A stretch of DNA of 64,000 nucleotides, from contig NZ_KI912268.1 of assembly GCF_000242615.2 (NCBI RefSeq), positions 1,443,725-1,507,724 of the forward strand. The letters run 5' to 3'. Under the pieces are notes generated by a model that did no database searches, was not told the DNA's origin, and worked only from the letters and a program-made list of their open reading frames with translations. How positions within the stretch are numbered: the first letter of the stretch is position 1; every line of letters starts with the position of its first letter. A program made the position numbers and the translations under genes. Source of the stretch: Holophaga foetida DSM 6591 (lineage in GTDB: Bacteria; Acidobacteriota; Holophagae; Holophagales; Holophagaceae). Shown here piece by piece: positions 33,059-42,987 of this stretch.

Positions 33059-33808
33059 TCAGACTCCAAGGATGAGACGGGCAAGGGGGTTGATGTAGAC
33101 CAGTTCCGCCAGCATGAAGAAGGGCCCGAGGATGTATTTCAGGGCACCCACCATGAAGAGCACCAGCAGGATAATGGTGATGGTGGGCTGGGCCCGATCG
33201 AAGGGAGCCAGCCAGCGGAAGGGCAAGAAACCGCGCAGGATGCCTGCGCCATCGAGTGGGCCGAAGGGGATCAAATTGAAGATCGCAAGCCCGAGATTGA
33301 TCCAGACCAGATGTCCCAGCAGGGTCAGCACCAGAACCTGCCCGGCGGGAAGGCCGGGGATCTTCAACAATTCCTCCACGGGATACCCCATGCTGGCCCC
33401 GAGGAGCCCCAGGGAGGGAAGCCCGGGGAAGCCCACCCGGATGTATAGACAGAGCGCGACCAGGAAAACGAGCGATTGCACAAGATTGGACGCCGGGCCC
33501 GCCGCCGCCACCATGGCATAGCCCACGCGGGCACGGAAGCGGCGGGTAAGGCGCGAGGTATCCACGGGAACGGGCTTGGCCCAACCCAATACGTTGAAAC
33601 CACTGATGGCACCGATAAGGGGCATCAGCACGGTGCCGATCCAATCAATGTGGGCGACGGGGTTCAGGGTCATGCGACCCAGATGCTTGGCCGTGTCGTC
33701 CCCCAACAGGTAGGCGGCGGTGGCGTGGGAAGCCTCGTGGACGCTCAGGGCAAAGAGGACGGCGACGTAGCTGACAAGGATGGTGGCGATGGGAAGGCTA
33801 TCGAACAA
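33059..33808 (-). CDS. M50 family (site-2 protease-like) membrane metalloprotease
   Basis: The 249-aa protein has the zinc motif HEASH at 24-28 and the third ligand region NLIPFGPLDG at 178-187. About six hydrophobic segments surround them. There is no PDZ domain, so it fits the minimal rhomboid-sized M50B group found next to trpS and scpA in many bacteria. TTG is the start, with GGAG five bases before. The substrate is unknown. Confidence 0.92.
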   Translation of the reverse strand: MFDSLPIATILVSYVAVLFALSVHEASHATAAYLLGDDTAKHLGRMTLNPVAHIDWIGTVLMPLIGAISGFNVLGWAKPVPVDTSRLTRRFRARVGYAMVAAAGPASNLVQSLVFLVALCLYIRVGFPGLPSLGLLGASMGYPVEELLKIPGLPAGQVLVLTLLGHLVWINLGLAIFNLIPFGPLDGAGILRGFLPFRWLAPFDRAQPTITIILLVLFMVGALKYILGPFFMLAELVYINPLARLILGV

Positions 33809-34007
33809 AGCGACTCCAGCAGAAAGTCCATGGTACCCGACAGGCCCCTACACCAGGAAAGGTTTGAAATTTCCACCGAATACCTCGTTGAATCCTTGTA
33901 AAAAAGCCGCGGAAGGCTTGGTTATTCTTACTTGCCTGGATATTATTATATAAAGAACATTCAGGAATGAATTACCTTCATCCACGACCCAAGCCAGGGA
34001 ATACCAC

Positions 34008-35906
34008 ATGCGCATCTCCAGAAAGATTCTGCTCATCGCCGCCGTTCCCACCGCAGCCTTTCTTTTCCAAAGTTTTCAGACTTCCCGCCAGGCCCTAGAG
34101 ACCCGCCGGATGGCCCTGGGGGTGCAGGCCAACCTGGACCTCATCCAGCATGCAGCGGCCTCCGTCCATGAAATCCAGAAGGAAAGGGGACTCAGCTCCC
34201 TCTATCTCGGGAATGGCGTTCCCCTACAGAAGGTCCAGGAACAGCGGGCCGTCACGGACCTGACCCTCCCTGCCCTGCAGCGAAGCCTGGAAACCACCAG
34301 CCTGTCACCCGAGAAGGTCCAGGGGGTCCGGGCGGCCCTGGGGTCCATTGCGTCCACCCGAAACCTCGTGCAGGAGAAGAACGATGCGGCCACGGCCCGG
34401 AAGGCCTATTCCGAGAATATCAAGTGCCTCATCGACCTCGAGGCTGCGGCGGCCAACGCCCCCACCACCAAGGGCATCGGCAAGGTCTTCGTCTCCCTCA
34501 CCATCCTGGAAACCGCCAAGGAATCCATGGGCCAGATGCGGGCCCTGCTGAGCAACATCCTGGCGGTGGACAAGCCCCTGCCCGCGGAACAGCGCCGCCA
34601 ACTTCTCTCGATCCAGGCCCTCGTGGATGGCAACCTGAACTCCAGGGCCCTAATCCTCAGCCCTGGAAGCCTCGCCCTCATGAAGGAGAAGCGGTTGCAG
34701 CCCCACTGGGAGGCGGTGAATCAGCACTTCAACCAAGCCATCGACCAGGCGGCCGTGGGCCATTTCGGCATTGACCCCCAGGCCTTTTTTGCCCAAGCCA
34801 CCACCAAGATCAATGACCTGAGAGAGGTGGAACTCCAAGAACTGGCCAACGCACGGGAACGGTCCGATGCCCTGCTGAGCGAGACCACCAGGGGACTTTG
34901 GAGCACCCTGGCCATCCTGCTGGTCTCCCTAGCCGCCATTGCCATCCTCACCCGCATCCTCACCCGACAGATCACCCAACCCCTCGATGCCCTGGTCCAG
35001 GGGATGCACAACAGCGATCTGACCGCGACCCTCCAGGTGGATACTCAGGATGAGATCGGAGAGGCTGCCACCACCTTCAATGCTTACAACGCCAAGTTCC
35101 GAGAGATATTCAAGGCCCTGGCAGCCCAGGCGGAACGGGTGGCGGCGGGCTCCATCCAGCTCTCCCAGGCTGCCACGGAAATGGCCGCCACGACCCACGA
35201 GATCAGTGAGGGTGCCGATCGCCAGGAACAGGCCACCGAGCAGCTGGCCTCTGCCATCACCGAACTCTCCGCCTCCATCGAAGAGGTCTCCACCAACGCC
35301 CGCACGACCCGCTCCATGGCGGAGGAAGGCGTGCAGACCGTGGGGTCCGGCGTCGAGGCGGGTGCCTCCGCCACCCAGGCAATGGAGGCCATCCATGCCG
35401 CAACCGGCAAGATGATCGCGGCAGTCAGGGTCATCCAGGATATTGCCCGTCAGACCAACCTGCTGAGCCTGAACGCCGCCATCGAGGCCGCCAAGGCGGG
35501 CACCCATGGGAAGGGCTTCGCGGTGGTGGCCGAGGAGGTGCGCAAGCTGGCCGAGCGTTCGGGCCTCGCAGCCCGGGAGATCAGTGCCCTCATCGATCAG
35601 AGCAATCTGGCGGTCCAGGAGGGGCAGACCCGGGTGGCCGCCTCAGTGGAGGTCCTGGAGACCATCCGGAGACAGATCGAAAAGCTGGCGGACATCTCCA
35701 CAGAAATCGGGACCGCCTCCGAGCAGCAGGCCGTCACCAGCGGCGAGTCCGCCCGCCAGGTGGAAAGAACAGCCATGGAAGCCACCCAGAACGCCTCGGC
35801 GGCGACCCAGATGGCGGCCTCCACCCGGGATATCCGCAGCACCGCCGAAGAGTTGGCCCAGATCTCCGACCAGTTGCTCCAGGGCGTGGCACAGTTCAAG
35901 GTTTAG
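34008..35906 (+). CDS. Methyl-accepting chemotaxis protein with NIT sensor domain
   Basis: The 632-aa protein has a first membrane helix (about 7-21), a periplasmic NIT (nitrate/nitrite-type) domain with signature [15 protein letters not shown] at 55-69, and a second helix (about 298-320). A HAMP domain and a cytoplasmic signalling domain follow, with the hairpin tip region [20 protein letters not shown] and [13 protein letters not shown]. It lacks a clear C-terminal CheR pentapeptide. The NIT family senses nitrate/nitrite in known cases; the ligand here is not proven. It ends overlapping the convergent FAD gene by four bases. Confidence 0.92.
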   Translation: MRISRKILLIAAVPTAAFLFQSFQTSRQALETRRMALGVQANLDLIQHAAASVHEIQKERGLSSLYLGNGVPLQKVQEQRAVTDLTLPALQRSLETTSLSPEKVQGVRAALGSIASTRNLVQEKNDAATARKAYSENIKCLIDLEAAAANAPTTKGIGKVFVSLTILETAKESMGQMRALLSNILAVDKPLPAEQRRQLLSIQALVDGNLNSRALILSPGSLALMKEKRLQPHWEAVNQHFNQAIDQAAVGHFGIDPQAFFAQATTKINDLREVELQELANARERSDALLSETTRGLWSTLAILLVSLAAIAILTRILTRQITQPLDALVQGMHNSDLTATLQVDTQDEIGEAATTFNAYNAKFREIFKALAAQAERVAAGSIQLSQAATEMAATTHEISEGADRQEQATEQLASAITELSASIEEVSTNARTTRSMAEEGVQTVGSGVEAGASATQAMEAIHAATGKMIAAVRVIQDIARQTNLLSLNAAIEAAKAGTHGKGFAVVAEEVRKLAERSGLAAREISALIDQSNLAVQEGQTRVAASVEVLETIRRQIEKLADISTEIGTASEQQAVTSGESARQVERTAMEATQNASAATQMAASTRDIRSTAEELAQISDQLLQGVAQFKV

Positions 35907-37141
35907 ATCACAATCCTTTCCTCCACCAGATCCTTCTCCCGGAAGCGGCTCCCCCGCAGGGGCCGGCAGTCGTGGGTCCGATAGGCTCCGTCCAGCACCA
36001 GCTCCGCCAGGCACACTCCCGCCGCCGGACTTTCCATGGCGCCATGCCCGCTGTAGCCCACCTGGAGCAGCAGCCCGGCATGGGCATCGTGCCAGCCCAG
36101 GATCGCGTTATGGTCGGCGGTGCAGGTGTCGTACAACCCGGCCCACCCGCTCTTCAGACGGCAGGAGGCCACCGCCGGAATGCGCTCCTGGAGCACCAGG
36201 TTGATCTCCTCCAGGTAATAGTCTGGCTCGAAGGTGGTTTCCAGGCTGTCCGGCGCGTCCTTGCGGGCCTTGCCGAGGATCAGGTTGTCCCCCTCGGCCT
36301 TGAAGTAGATCCCCTGGTCGACGATGGTGAGGGGGATATCCCTCCAGCGCGGGTCCTGCCCCGGCAAGTCCGTCACGAAAAGCATGCGTTTCTGGCTGAT
36401 CACCGGCATGAGCTCCTCCGGTGGGCACCCGGAGGCCTGCAGCAGCGCGTTGGTCCAGGGCCCGGTGCAGAGGGCCACCTGCCCGGCCTCGACGGTCTCT
36501 TCCCCCGAAGGGCCCTTGAGGCGCAAACCGGTGACTGCGCCATCCTTGCCAAACAGGAGGGATAGCACCTCGATCCCAAAACCCAGTTCAGGCCGGACCG
36601 GGAAGCGGTCCTGGGCCCGCAGGAAATAGCCCTGGGCCGCCTGGGAGGGGTCGAAACTGCCGCAGTCCGGCCCGAAGACCCCACCCACGATGGGTTCCAG
36701 TCCCAGGAATTCCCGGACCTCCTCATCCACCTCCCCTATCCCGCAGCGCAGACCGGGAACCCGATCCTCGATCTCCCCGGGACTCAGCAACTCAAAGCGC
36801 ACACCGTTCTCGCGCCAGATCTCCGCCGCCAGGGGCACCCTGGCCCAGGCCTCGGGGCCGTGGGTGAAGAGGTATCCGCTGGGGCGGAAGCCGATGGGAA
36901 CCCCCATTTCCTCGGCGAAGTGCGCCAGGATTTTTGCGCTGTGGGTGCAGAGCCGCTGATTGATGGGGGTGGTCCAGAGGTTGCGGAAGCCCCCGGCACT
37001 CAGCCCCGTGGCCCCCATGGCCACCGCTGCGCCCCGGTCCACCACCAGGAGGCGGCCCCGGAACCCTTGCGCCAGCAGGTTGTATACAAGGGATCCGCCT
37101 CCGATCCCGGCCCCCACCACCACCAGGTCAAAGCGCCGCAT
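35903..37141 (-). CDS. FAD-dependent oxidoreductase (DAO family)
   Basis: The start at 37141 follows GGGGGAGG and gives 412 aa; an upstream in-frame ATG would add unrelated residues. The FAD-binding Rossmann motif [19 protein letters not shown] opens the protein. Family features [18 protein letters not shown] and [20 protein letters not shown] are near the C-terminus. These enzymes oxidise amino or hydroxy acids (sarcosine, glycine, pipecolate, D-amino acids). The substrate is not evident. It is divergent from the aldehyde dehydrogenase, with which it may share a pathway. Confidence 0.9.
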   Translation of the reverse strand: MRRFDLVVVGAGIGGGSLVYNLLAQGFRGRLLVVDRGAAVAMGATGLSAGGFRNLWTTPINQRLCTHSAKILAHFAEEMGVPIGFRPSGYLFTHGPEAWARVPLAAEIWRENGVRFELLSPGEIEDRVPGLRCGIGEVDEEVREFLGLEPIVGGVFGPDCGSFDPSQAAQGYFLRAQDRFPVRPELGFGIEVLSLLFGKDGAVTGLRLKGPSGEETVEAGQVALCTGPWTNALLQASGCPPEELMPVISQKRMLFVTDLPGQDPRWRDIPLTIVDQGIYFKAEGDNLILGKARKDAPDSLETTFEPDYYLEEINLVLQERIPAVASCRLKSGWAGLYDTCTADHNAILGWHDAHAGLLLQVGYSGHGAMESPAAGVCLAELVLDGAYRTHDCRPLRGSRFREKDLVEERIVI

Positions 37142-37242
37142 TCCCGACCTCCCCCTCCAATGTGGGGCGAACAAGACGGGTGTGAACCGGGATTTTTCTT
37201 CCAAACACAGCTATTCTGGGCAGACGCACTCCGGGAGCCTGC

Positions 37243-38856
37243 ATGTACGTGAAGCCCAACGTCCCGAAAATGGCCCATGTGGGCAAATCCGTCATCGGGT
37301 TCAACTGGATCGCCGGACGCGAACTCGAGGGCGACCTGCCCTCCTTCGACGCCCGTTCCTCCGCCGATCGCCGCGACATCGTCGGAATTTTCCCCGAGTG
37401 CAGTGAGCGGGATATCGCCAAGGCCGCCAAGGCGGCAGCGGAAGCCTTCAAGACCTGGAAGGACGTCCCGGCCCCCGTGCGCGGAGCCTACATCCAGCGC
37501 ATCGGTGAGGTTTTGAGCGCCCAGAAGGAGAAGCTGGCCCGGGTCATCGTGCGCGAGGTCGGCAAGCCCATGCGGGAGGCCCTGGGCGAGGTCCAGGAGG
37601 CCATCGACACCTGCCACTACTTCCACAGCGAAGGACGGCGGCTCCACGGCCAGACCATCCCCTCCGAGATGCCGGACAAGTCCCTCAGCACCTATCGGCG
37701 TCCCCTGGGCGTGGTGGGCGTCCTGGCCTCCAGCAACTTCCCCCTGGCGGTGCCCAGCTGGAAGATCATTCCCGCCATCCTCTGCGGCAATACCGTCGTG
37801 TGGAAGCCCTCGGAGAAGGCCCCCACCATCGCCTACCTCTTCGTCCGGGCCATGATGGATGCCGGCCTACCTCCGGGCGTGGTCAACACGGTCAACGGCA
37901 AGGGCCATGCGGCCTGCGGCAAGCACTTCCTGGCGGCCATCGACAAGGGCTTCTTCCAGAAGTTCAGCTTCACCGGGTCCACGGCCCTCGGACGGACCGT
38001 CGCCGAAGCCTGCGGCCGCAACCTCATCAGCCCCAGCCTCGAGTTGGGGGGCAAGAACCCCATGATCGTGATGCCGGACGCCGATCTGGACCTGGCCCTG
38101 GATGGCGCCCTCACCAGCGCCTTCGCCACCGCGGGACAGCGCTGCACCTCCCTGGGCAACCTGATCCTCCACAAGGACATCGCCGAGACCTTCAAGGCCC
38201 GCTTCCTGGAGGCCGTGGCCAAGATCACGGTCGGCAATCCTACCGGCCACCCGGAGGTCTTCTACGGCCCCATGATCAATCCCCGCTTCGCCAAGCGTTT
38301 CGAGGAGCACTGGGAGCTTGGGCGCCAGGACGGCGCCACCCTCCTCACTGGCGGCGCCCACTGGACTGAAGACAACCGGGATGACCGGGTCCTGGGCGAA
38401 ATCGGCCACGGCGCCTACATGCAGCCCTGCGTCTGGGATGGCGTCACTCCCGAGATGGCGATCTTCCAGCAGGAGACCTTCGGTCCCACGGTGAACATCT
38501 GCACGGTGGACGACTTCGACCAGGCCATGGCCTACGCCAACGGCACGCCTTACGGCCTCTCCAGCGCCCTCTATACCGAGAATCGCCAGTGCATCGAGCG
38601 CTTCAAGCGGGAGATCCAGGCGGGCATGTCCTCCATCAACAACTCGACCATCGGCGCCGAAGCCCACATGCCCTTCGGAGGCACGGGGTGGAGCGGCAAC
38701 AACAGCCGGGAGGGCGGCCTCTGGGTCCTGGAACACTACACCCGCTGGCACGCCGTCAACGAGGACCTCTCGGGCAAGCTCCAGCTGGCCCAGATCGACA
38801 CCGACTACCGGGGCAAGGCCAAGTATGACGTCACGGACTGGGCTTCCCTGGGATGA
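37243..38856 (+). CDS. Aldehyde dehydrogenase family protein
   Basis: The 537-aa protein has the NAD fold (VVGVLASSNFPLAVPSWKI, SFTGSTALGRTV), the general base in SLELGGKNPMIV and the nucleophile cysteine in ATAGQRCTSLGN. The C-terminal FGGTGWSGNNSREGG is present. It is close in pattern to the ALDH7 (aminoadipate semialdehyde dehydrogenase) branch but has an N-terminal extension of about 20 residues. With the divergent FAD oxidase it could oxidise an amine- or imino-acid-derived aldehyde. It overlaps the next gene by ATGA, although that gene is a glycosyltransferase. Confidence 0.92.
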   Translation: MYVKPNVPKMAHVGKSVIGFNWIAGRELEGDLPSFDARSSADRRDIVGIFPECSERDIAKAAKAAAEAFKTWKDVPAPVRGAYIQRIGEVLSAQKEKLARVIVREVGKPMREALGEVQEAIDTCHYFHSEGRRLHGQTIPSEMPDKSLSTYRRPLGVVGVLASSNFPLAVPSWKIIPAILCGNTVVWKPSEKAPTIAYLFVRAMMDAGLPPGVVNTVNGKGHAACGKHFLAAIDKGFFQKFSFTGSTALGRTVAEACGRNLISPSLELGGKNPMIVMPDADLDLALDGALTSAFATAGQRCTSLGNLILHKDIAETFKARFLEAVAKITVGNPTGHPEVFYGPMINPRFAKRFEEHWELGRQDGATLLTGGAHWTEDNRDDRVLGEIGHGAYMQPCVWDGVTPEMAIFQQETFGPTVNICTVDDFDQAMAYANGTPYGLSSALYTENRQCIERFKREIQAGMSSINNSTIGAEAHMPFGGTGWSGNNSREGGLWVLEHYTRWHAVNEDLSGKLQLAQIDTDYRGKAKYDVTDWASLG

Positions 38857-39620
38857 GCGTCACCGCCATCCTGATCGTCAAGAATGAGGCCAAGCATCTG
38901 GCTGCCTGCCTGGAGACCGTGAAGGGCTGGGTGGACGAAATCGTGGTCTACGATTCGGGCAGCACGGATGCCACCGAGGAAATTGCCGCCTCCTTCGGCG
39001 CCCGCTTCATCCGGGACCCCGACTGGCAGGGCTTCGGCAAGCAGCGCCAAAAAGCTCAGACCCATGTAAAAACGGGCTGGTGCCTGTGGCTGGACGCCGA
39101 CGAAAGGATCACGCCGGAGCTGAAGGCCAGCATCCAGGCGGCGCTGGCGAGTCCCGCCCCCGATACCGTCTATGCCCTCCCCAGGCTCACCTGGGCCTAT
39201 GGTCGCTTCATCAGGCACTGTGGCTGGTACCCCGACCATTGCCTGCGGCTCTACCCCACCGCCTATACCACCTTCAACGCCGCGCTGGTCCACGAGAACC
39301 TGGAACGGGTACCTGGTATGAAAGTCCAGCCCCTGAAGGGCGACCTCCTCCACTTTTCCTATGACACCCTCGAACACCACCTCACCAAGGCCGCCAAGTA
39401 TGCCTCGGCTTGGGCGGAAGAGCGGGCACGCAAGGGCAAGCGGGGCAGCCTATCCCAGGCCCTCCTTCACGGCAGCTTCCGTTTCCTGCGGATGTACGTC
39501 CTGCGGGCTGGATTTATGGATGGCAAGGCCGGGCTGGTGTTGTCCATCCTGGGCGGGCACGCAGTCTTCATAAAATACGTGAGCCTCTGGATGTATGACC
39601 AGCCCAAGAGGCCAGACTGA
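38853..39620 (+). CDS. GT2 family glycosyltransferase (WaaE/KdtX-like)
   Basis: The 255-aa single-domain GT-A enzyme begins VTAILIVKNEAKHLAACLETVKGWVDEIVVYDSGSTD. Its DXD-type motif is WCLWLDADERI, and a TFNAALVHENLE loop follows. The length and NEA..L..CL opening fit the WaaE/KdtX group that adds sugars to the lipopolysaccharide inner core. A C-terminal hydrophobic segment may touch the membrane. It is the first glycosyltransferase of the polysaccharide locus. Confidence 0.88.
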   Translation: MSVTAILIVKNEAKHLAACLETVKGWVDEIVVYDSGSTDATEEIAASFGARFIRDPDWQGFGKQRQKAQTHVKTGWCLWLDADERITPELKASIQAALASPAPDTVYALPRLTWAYGRFIRHCGWYPDHCLRLYPTAYTTFNAALVHENLERVPGMKVQPLKGDLLHFSYDTLEHHLTKAAKYASAWAEERARKGKRGSLSQALLHGSFRFLRMYVLRAGFMDGKAGLVLSILGGHAVFIKYVSLWMYDQPKRPD

Positions 39621-39643
39621 GGGTCAGTCCACGCAGGAGTTCC

Positions 39644-40681
39644 ATGTACCTTTGTCACATCAATCTGGCGAAAGGCTTCTCGGGTGGGGAGCAGCAGACC
39701 CTTAACCTCATTGCGGAACTCGCCACACGGGGACTTAGGCAGATTCTGGTCTGCCGTGAGGGGGGGGAAGTGGAACGTCGCGCCCGGGAAAAGGGGATCC
39801 CCTGCCACCCAGTGTCCCACTTCCTGTTCGGCCACCTCAGGGGTCTGGGAACGGACCTGCTCCACGGCCACTGCGGCAAGAGCATCTACTGGGCCGCCCT
39901 GGAACACCAGTTCCGCGGCACCCCCTACCTCGTCACACGACGGGTGGATAACCCTTTGAGCCATGGTGTTCTCACCCGCCGGGCCTACCGGGATGCCGCC
40001 CGGGTGGTCTGCCTTAGCCGGGCCATCGAGAGCAGCGTCCAGGCATGCGTGGGCCCGGTGCCCACCGGGATCATCCCCAGCACTTATTCAGGATTCCAGA
40101 TCGATCCTGCGGAGGTCGCCAGGCTGCGGCAGGCATGGTCCGGGCGCTTCCTGGTGGGCCAGATCGGCAATCTCCTTGCGCACAAGGGCCATGACGTCAC
40201 CTTCGAAGCCGCCAGCCGCCTGGCTGGAACCCACCCCCACCTCCATTTCCTGATCCTGGGAGATGGCCCCCGACGCCAGGAATTGGAACAAGCCGCTTCG
40301 GCACTCCCCAACGTGACGCTGCTGGGACACCGGAAGGACATCGGCAACTACCTCGCCATCCTGGACCTCTTCGTCTTTCCATCCCTCTCGGAGGGGCTGG
40401 GGTCCAGCATCCTGGAAGCCATGCAGGCGGAAATCCCGGTCATCGCCAGCGAGGCCGGGGGCATTCCGGACCTCATCGATCATAAGCGCACCGGGATCCT
40501 GATCCCCCCCGGAGATGCTGAGGCCCTCACCGGGGCCATTTCGCGACTGGAAGGAAACCCTGACCTCAGGACCGCCCTCGCGGGGGAAGCGACCAGACAA
40601 CTCGAGAAGTTTTCACCCTCTTCCGTTGCGGATCGCTATCTGGCGACCTACACAGCGCTGATCAGCCCATCAATCCATTGA
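39644..40681 (+). CDS. GT4 family glycosyltransferase
   Basis: The 345-aa GT-B enzyme starts MYLCHINLAKGFSGGEQQTL (donor-independent N-domain). The nucleotide-sugar region is FVFPSLSEGLGSSILEAMQAEIPVIASEAGGIPDLI, with the catalytic EGLG. It would add a sugar to an outer-membrane polysaccharide or LPS core acceptor; donor and acceptor are unknown. It lies 24 bases after the GT2 gene. Confidence 0.9.
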   Translation: MYLCHINLAKGFSGGEQQTLNLIAELATRGLRQILVCREGGEVERRAREKGIPCHPVSHFLFGHLRGLGTDLLHGHCGKSIYWAALEHQFRGTPYLVTRRVDNPLSHGVLTRRAYRDAARVVCLSRAIESSVQACVGPVPTGIIPSTYSGFQIDPAEVARLRQAWSGRFLVGQIGNLLAHKGHDVTFEAASRLAGTHPHLHFLILGDGPRRQELEQAASALPNVTLLGHRKDIGNYLAILDLFVFPSLSEGLGSSILEAMQAEIPVIASEAGGIPDLIDHKRTGILIPPGDAEALTGAISRLEGNPDLRTALAGEATRQLEKFSPSSVADRYLATYTALISPSIH

Positions 40682-40701
40682 TTTTTTCCCCGGGAGTCAC
40701 G

Positions 40702-41601
40702 TTGAATAGGGATGTCGCGTTCATCGTCGTAAATTACAACACCTGCGGCCTGACGGAAGCCATCATCCAGTTCTTCCGGACCGTCGACCTTCCCTTCAGC
40801 CACGGCCTCGTAGTTGTCGACAATGCCTCCACAGACGGGTCGCAGGCCATGCTGGAGCAGGCCCAGGGTGATCAGGTCCTCTATATCCAGACCCATCAGA
40901 ACCTGGGGTACGGTCGAGGCATGAACCGCGGACTGGAAGCCGTTTCAAGCCGTTATGCCTGCATCATGAACACCGATCTGATCCTGAACCGGGAAGCACT
41001 GGTCGCACTCTGGGAGTTCTTTGAAGGGAATCCGGAAGCCGGGGTCGCCACGCCGGTCATCCGGTGGAAGGACGGTCGGATGCAGGGTTTTCTGACCCTG
41101 CCAGGCCTCTGCTTTGAGTATCTTCAAACCCTTGGCGGGATCAACGCCAGGCGATGGAAGAAAAAGGTTAAGACAGCCACCGGGCCGCTCCGGGTTCCTG
41201 GCACCCAGGGAGCCTTCTTCATGATCCGCCGGGCCATGTTCCCCGAGCGCCTATTCGACGAGGATTTCTTCTTCTATTACGAAGACACCGAGCTGGCACA
41301 CCGGTATTGGCGGCAGGGAATTCCGTGCTTTGCCCTTCCCAGTGTTTCGATCATCCACCTGGGAGGCCAATCCACATCCGCAGAAGGAGGCAAGCTGTTC
41401 CAGGCAAGCCGCAGACTCTACATCGACAAGTGCTACGGGCCTCCCCACACCACCTGGCTTGCCGGGATCGACCGCATCAGGATTCGGTACAAGCACTATA
41501 AATACGCTTTTCTGAACAGCATTATCAAAAGTGAAAAGATCAGGGCCAAATACGAATACTACGGAAGATTGGCAAGGCCCCAAGACCGGATTGAATCTTG
41601 A
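40702..41601 (+). CDS. GT2 family (rhamnosyltransferase-like) glycosyltransferase
   Basis: I prefer the TTG at 40702, five bases after GGGAG, to one at 40678 inside the previous stop. The 299-aa protein shows DVAFIVVNYNTCGLTEAI, VVVDNASTDGS and NLGYGRGMNRGL. Its DXD is MNTDLIL, and the acceptor loop is EDFFFYYEDTELAHRYW. This is the WbbL-like group of rhamnosyltransferases, and the dTDP-rhamnose genes follow. The exact linkage is unknown. A 140-base gap with no gene separates it from rmlA. Confidence 0.9.
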   Translation: MNRDVAFIVVNYNTCGLTEAIIQFFRTVDLPFSHGLVVVDNASTDGSQAMLEQAQGDQVLYIQTHQNLGYGRGMNRGLEAVSSRYACIMNTDLILNREALVALWEFFEGNPEAGVATPVIRWKDGRMQGFLTLPGLCFEYLQTLGGINARRWKKKVKTATGPLRVPGTQGAFFMIRRAMFPERLFDEDFFFYYEDTELAHRYWRQGIPCFALPSVSIIHLGGQSTSAEGGKLFQASRRLYIDKCYGPPHTTWLAGIDRIRIRYKHYKYAFLNSIIKSEKIRAKYEYYGRLARPQDRIES

Positions 41602-41741
41602 TTTCGCGATACAGGGCTTGGCCGGAGCCTCCGTCGCCCCCCCGGCGGGCAGCCCCACCCAAACCATTCAAGCCTTGATTTTACGCATCGCACACTCCAT
41701 GGTTGGTGATAGCGTTTCCGATTTTTACCAAGGAGCTCCCA

Positions 41742-42470
41742 ATGAAGGGTGTTGTTCTCGCAGGAGGCACGGGTTCCCGTCTCTACCCCCTAACCAAGGT
41801 GACGAACAAACATCTCCTTCCCGTCGGCCCGGTCCCCATGATCTGGCACCCGGTCTGGAAGCTCAAAGAGGCTGGCATCGAGGAGATCCTGATCGTCACC
41901 GGGACGGAGCACATGGGGGATGTGGTAGGCCTCCTGGGCAGCGGGAAGGACTTCGGCTGCCGCTTCACCTACAAGGTCCAGGACGAGGCCGGGGGCATTG
42001 CCCAGGCCCTGGGACTGGCCGAGAACTTCGCAGGGAGCTGCTCCATCTGCGTGATCCTGGGGGACAACATCTTTCAGGATGACCTCAAGGCCGATGTCCG
42101 GGCTTTCGAGGCCCGGGGCAAGGGCGCACGGATCCTCCTCAAGGCGGTCCACGATCCCCAGCGGTACGGGGTTGCAGAGCTGGACGGGGACCGCGTGCTA
42201 TCCATCGAGGAGAAGCCAAGGACCCCCAAATCCGATCTGGCCGTCACAGGGATCTATTTCTACGATGCGGAAGTCTTCAGCATCATCCGCACCGTCAAAC
42301 CCTCGGGACGTGGCGAGATGGAGATCACGGACGTCAACAACGCCTACATTTCCCGGGGGCAGATGAGCTTCGGAACCTTCAAGGGCTGGTGGACAGATGC
42401 GGGGACCTTCCCAAGCTTGGCGGTCGCCAACGAGTTGGCCAGCGGCGAGCCGGCCCCCTTTTCCAAGTAG
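41742..42470 (+). CDS. rmlA: Glucose-1-phosphate thymidylyltransferase (short RmlA)
   Basis: The ATG at 41742 follows AAGGAG and gives 242 aa. Motifs are MKGVVLAGGTGSRLYPLTKVTNKHLLPVG, GDNIFQDD and WWTDAGTF. It makes dTDP-glucose from dTTP and glucose-1-phosphate, the first step to dTDP-rhamnose. It is of the short type, lacking the C-terminal extension of the 290-aa RmlA. It is first of the four-gene dTDP-rhamnose operon in the order A-C-D-B. Confidence 0.92.
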   Translation: MKGVVLAGGTGSRLYPLTKVTNKHLLPVGPVPMIWHPVWKLKEAGIEEILIVTGTEHMGDVVGLLGSGKDFGCRFTYKVQDEAGGIAQALGLAENFAGSCSICVILGDNIFQDDLKADVRAFEARGKGARILLKAVHDPQRYGVAELDGDRVLSIEEKPRTPKSDLAVTGIYFYDAEVFSIIRTVKPSGRGEMEITDVNNAYISRGQMSFGTFKGWWTDAGTFPSLAVANELASGEPAPFSK

Positions 42471-42486
42471 CTGAAGGGAGATTCGA

Positions 42487-42987
42487 GTGGTTATCAGGAA
42501 AGGCAGTATCGATGGCGTCGTGGTTGCGCCGATTCGCAAGTTCACTGACGAGCGGGGCTGGCTGGCGGAACTCTTCCGGCACGATGAAGTGGCTCCGGAA
42601 TTCCATCCCGCCATGGCCTACATCAGCGTGACCCTTCCAGGAGTTCTGCGGGGTCCCCACGAACATGTGGACCAGGCAGACCTTTTCGCCTGGGTGGGGC
42701 CCGGTGACTTCAAGGTGACCCTCTGGGACAACCGTCCGACGAGCCCCACCTACCTCAACCGGATGGAGCTGGTCATGGGCATCAACAACCCGGGATCGAT
42801 CATCGTCCCCAAGGGGGTCGTTCATTGCTATCGCTGCATCAGCTCCGAAGCAGGCTGGGTCTTTAACGCCCCCAATCAGCTTTTCGCAGGGGAGGGCAAG
42901 AAATCCCAGGTGGATGAGATCCGCCATGAGGCGGATCCCGACAATATCTTCGTGAAGGACGAACGCTCCCGCCGGGTGCACGTCTGA
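42487..42987 (+). CDS. rmlC: dTDP-4-dehydrorhamnose 3,5-epimerase-like cupin
   Basis: The GTG start follows AGGGAG. The 166-aa cupin has the RmlC frame (VAPIRKFTDERGWLAELFR, YISVTLPGVLRGPHEHVDQ, GSIIVPKGVVHCYRCIS). Instead of the RmlC catalytic RGLHYQ it has RGPHEH, so its histidine pattern differs from textbook RmlC. Context strongly supports epimerase function: it lies between rmlA and rmlD and overlaps rmlD by one base (TGATG). A variant specificity is possible. Confidence 0.8.
   Translation: MVIRKGSIDGVVVAPIRKFTDERGWLAELFRHDEVAPEFHPAMAYISVTLPGVLRGPHEHVDQADLFAWVGPGDFKVTLWDNRPTSPTYLNRMELVMGINNPGSIIVPKGVVHCYRCISSEAGWVFNAPNQLFAGEGKKSQVDEIRHEADPDNIFVKDERSRRVHV

Noticed and set aside
33809..34007. 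A riboswitch before the chemoreceptor
   Set aside because: There is only a short AAGCC/GGCTT stem and AT-rich promoter-like DNA; no known riboswitch core is recognisable.
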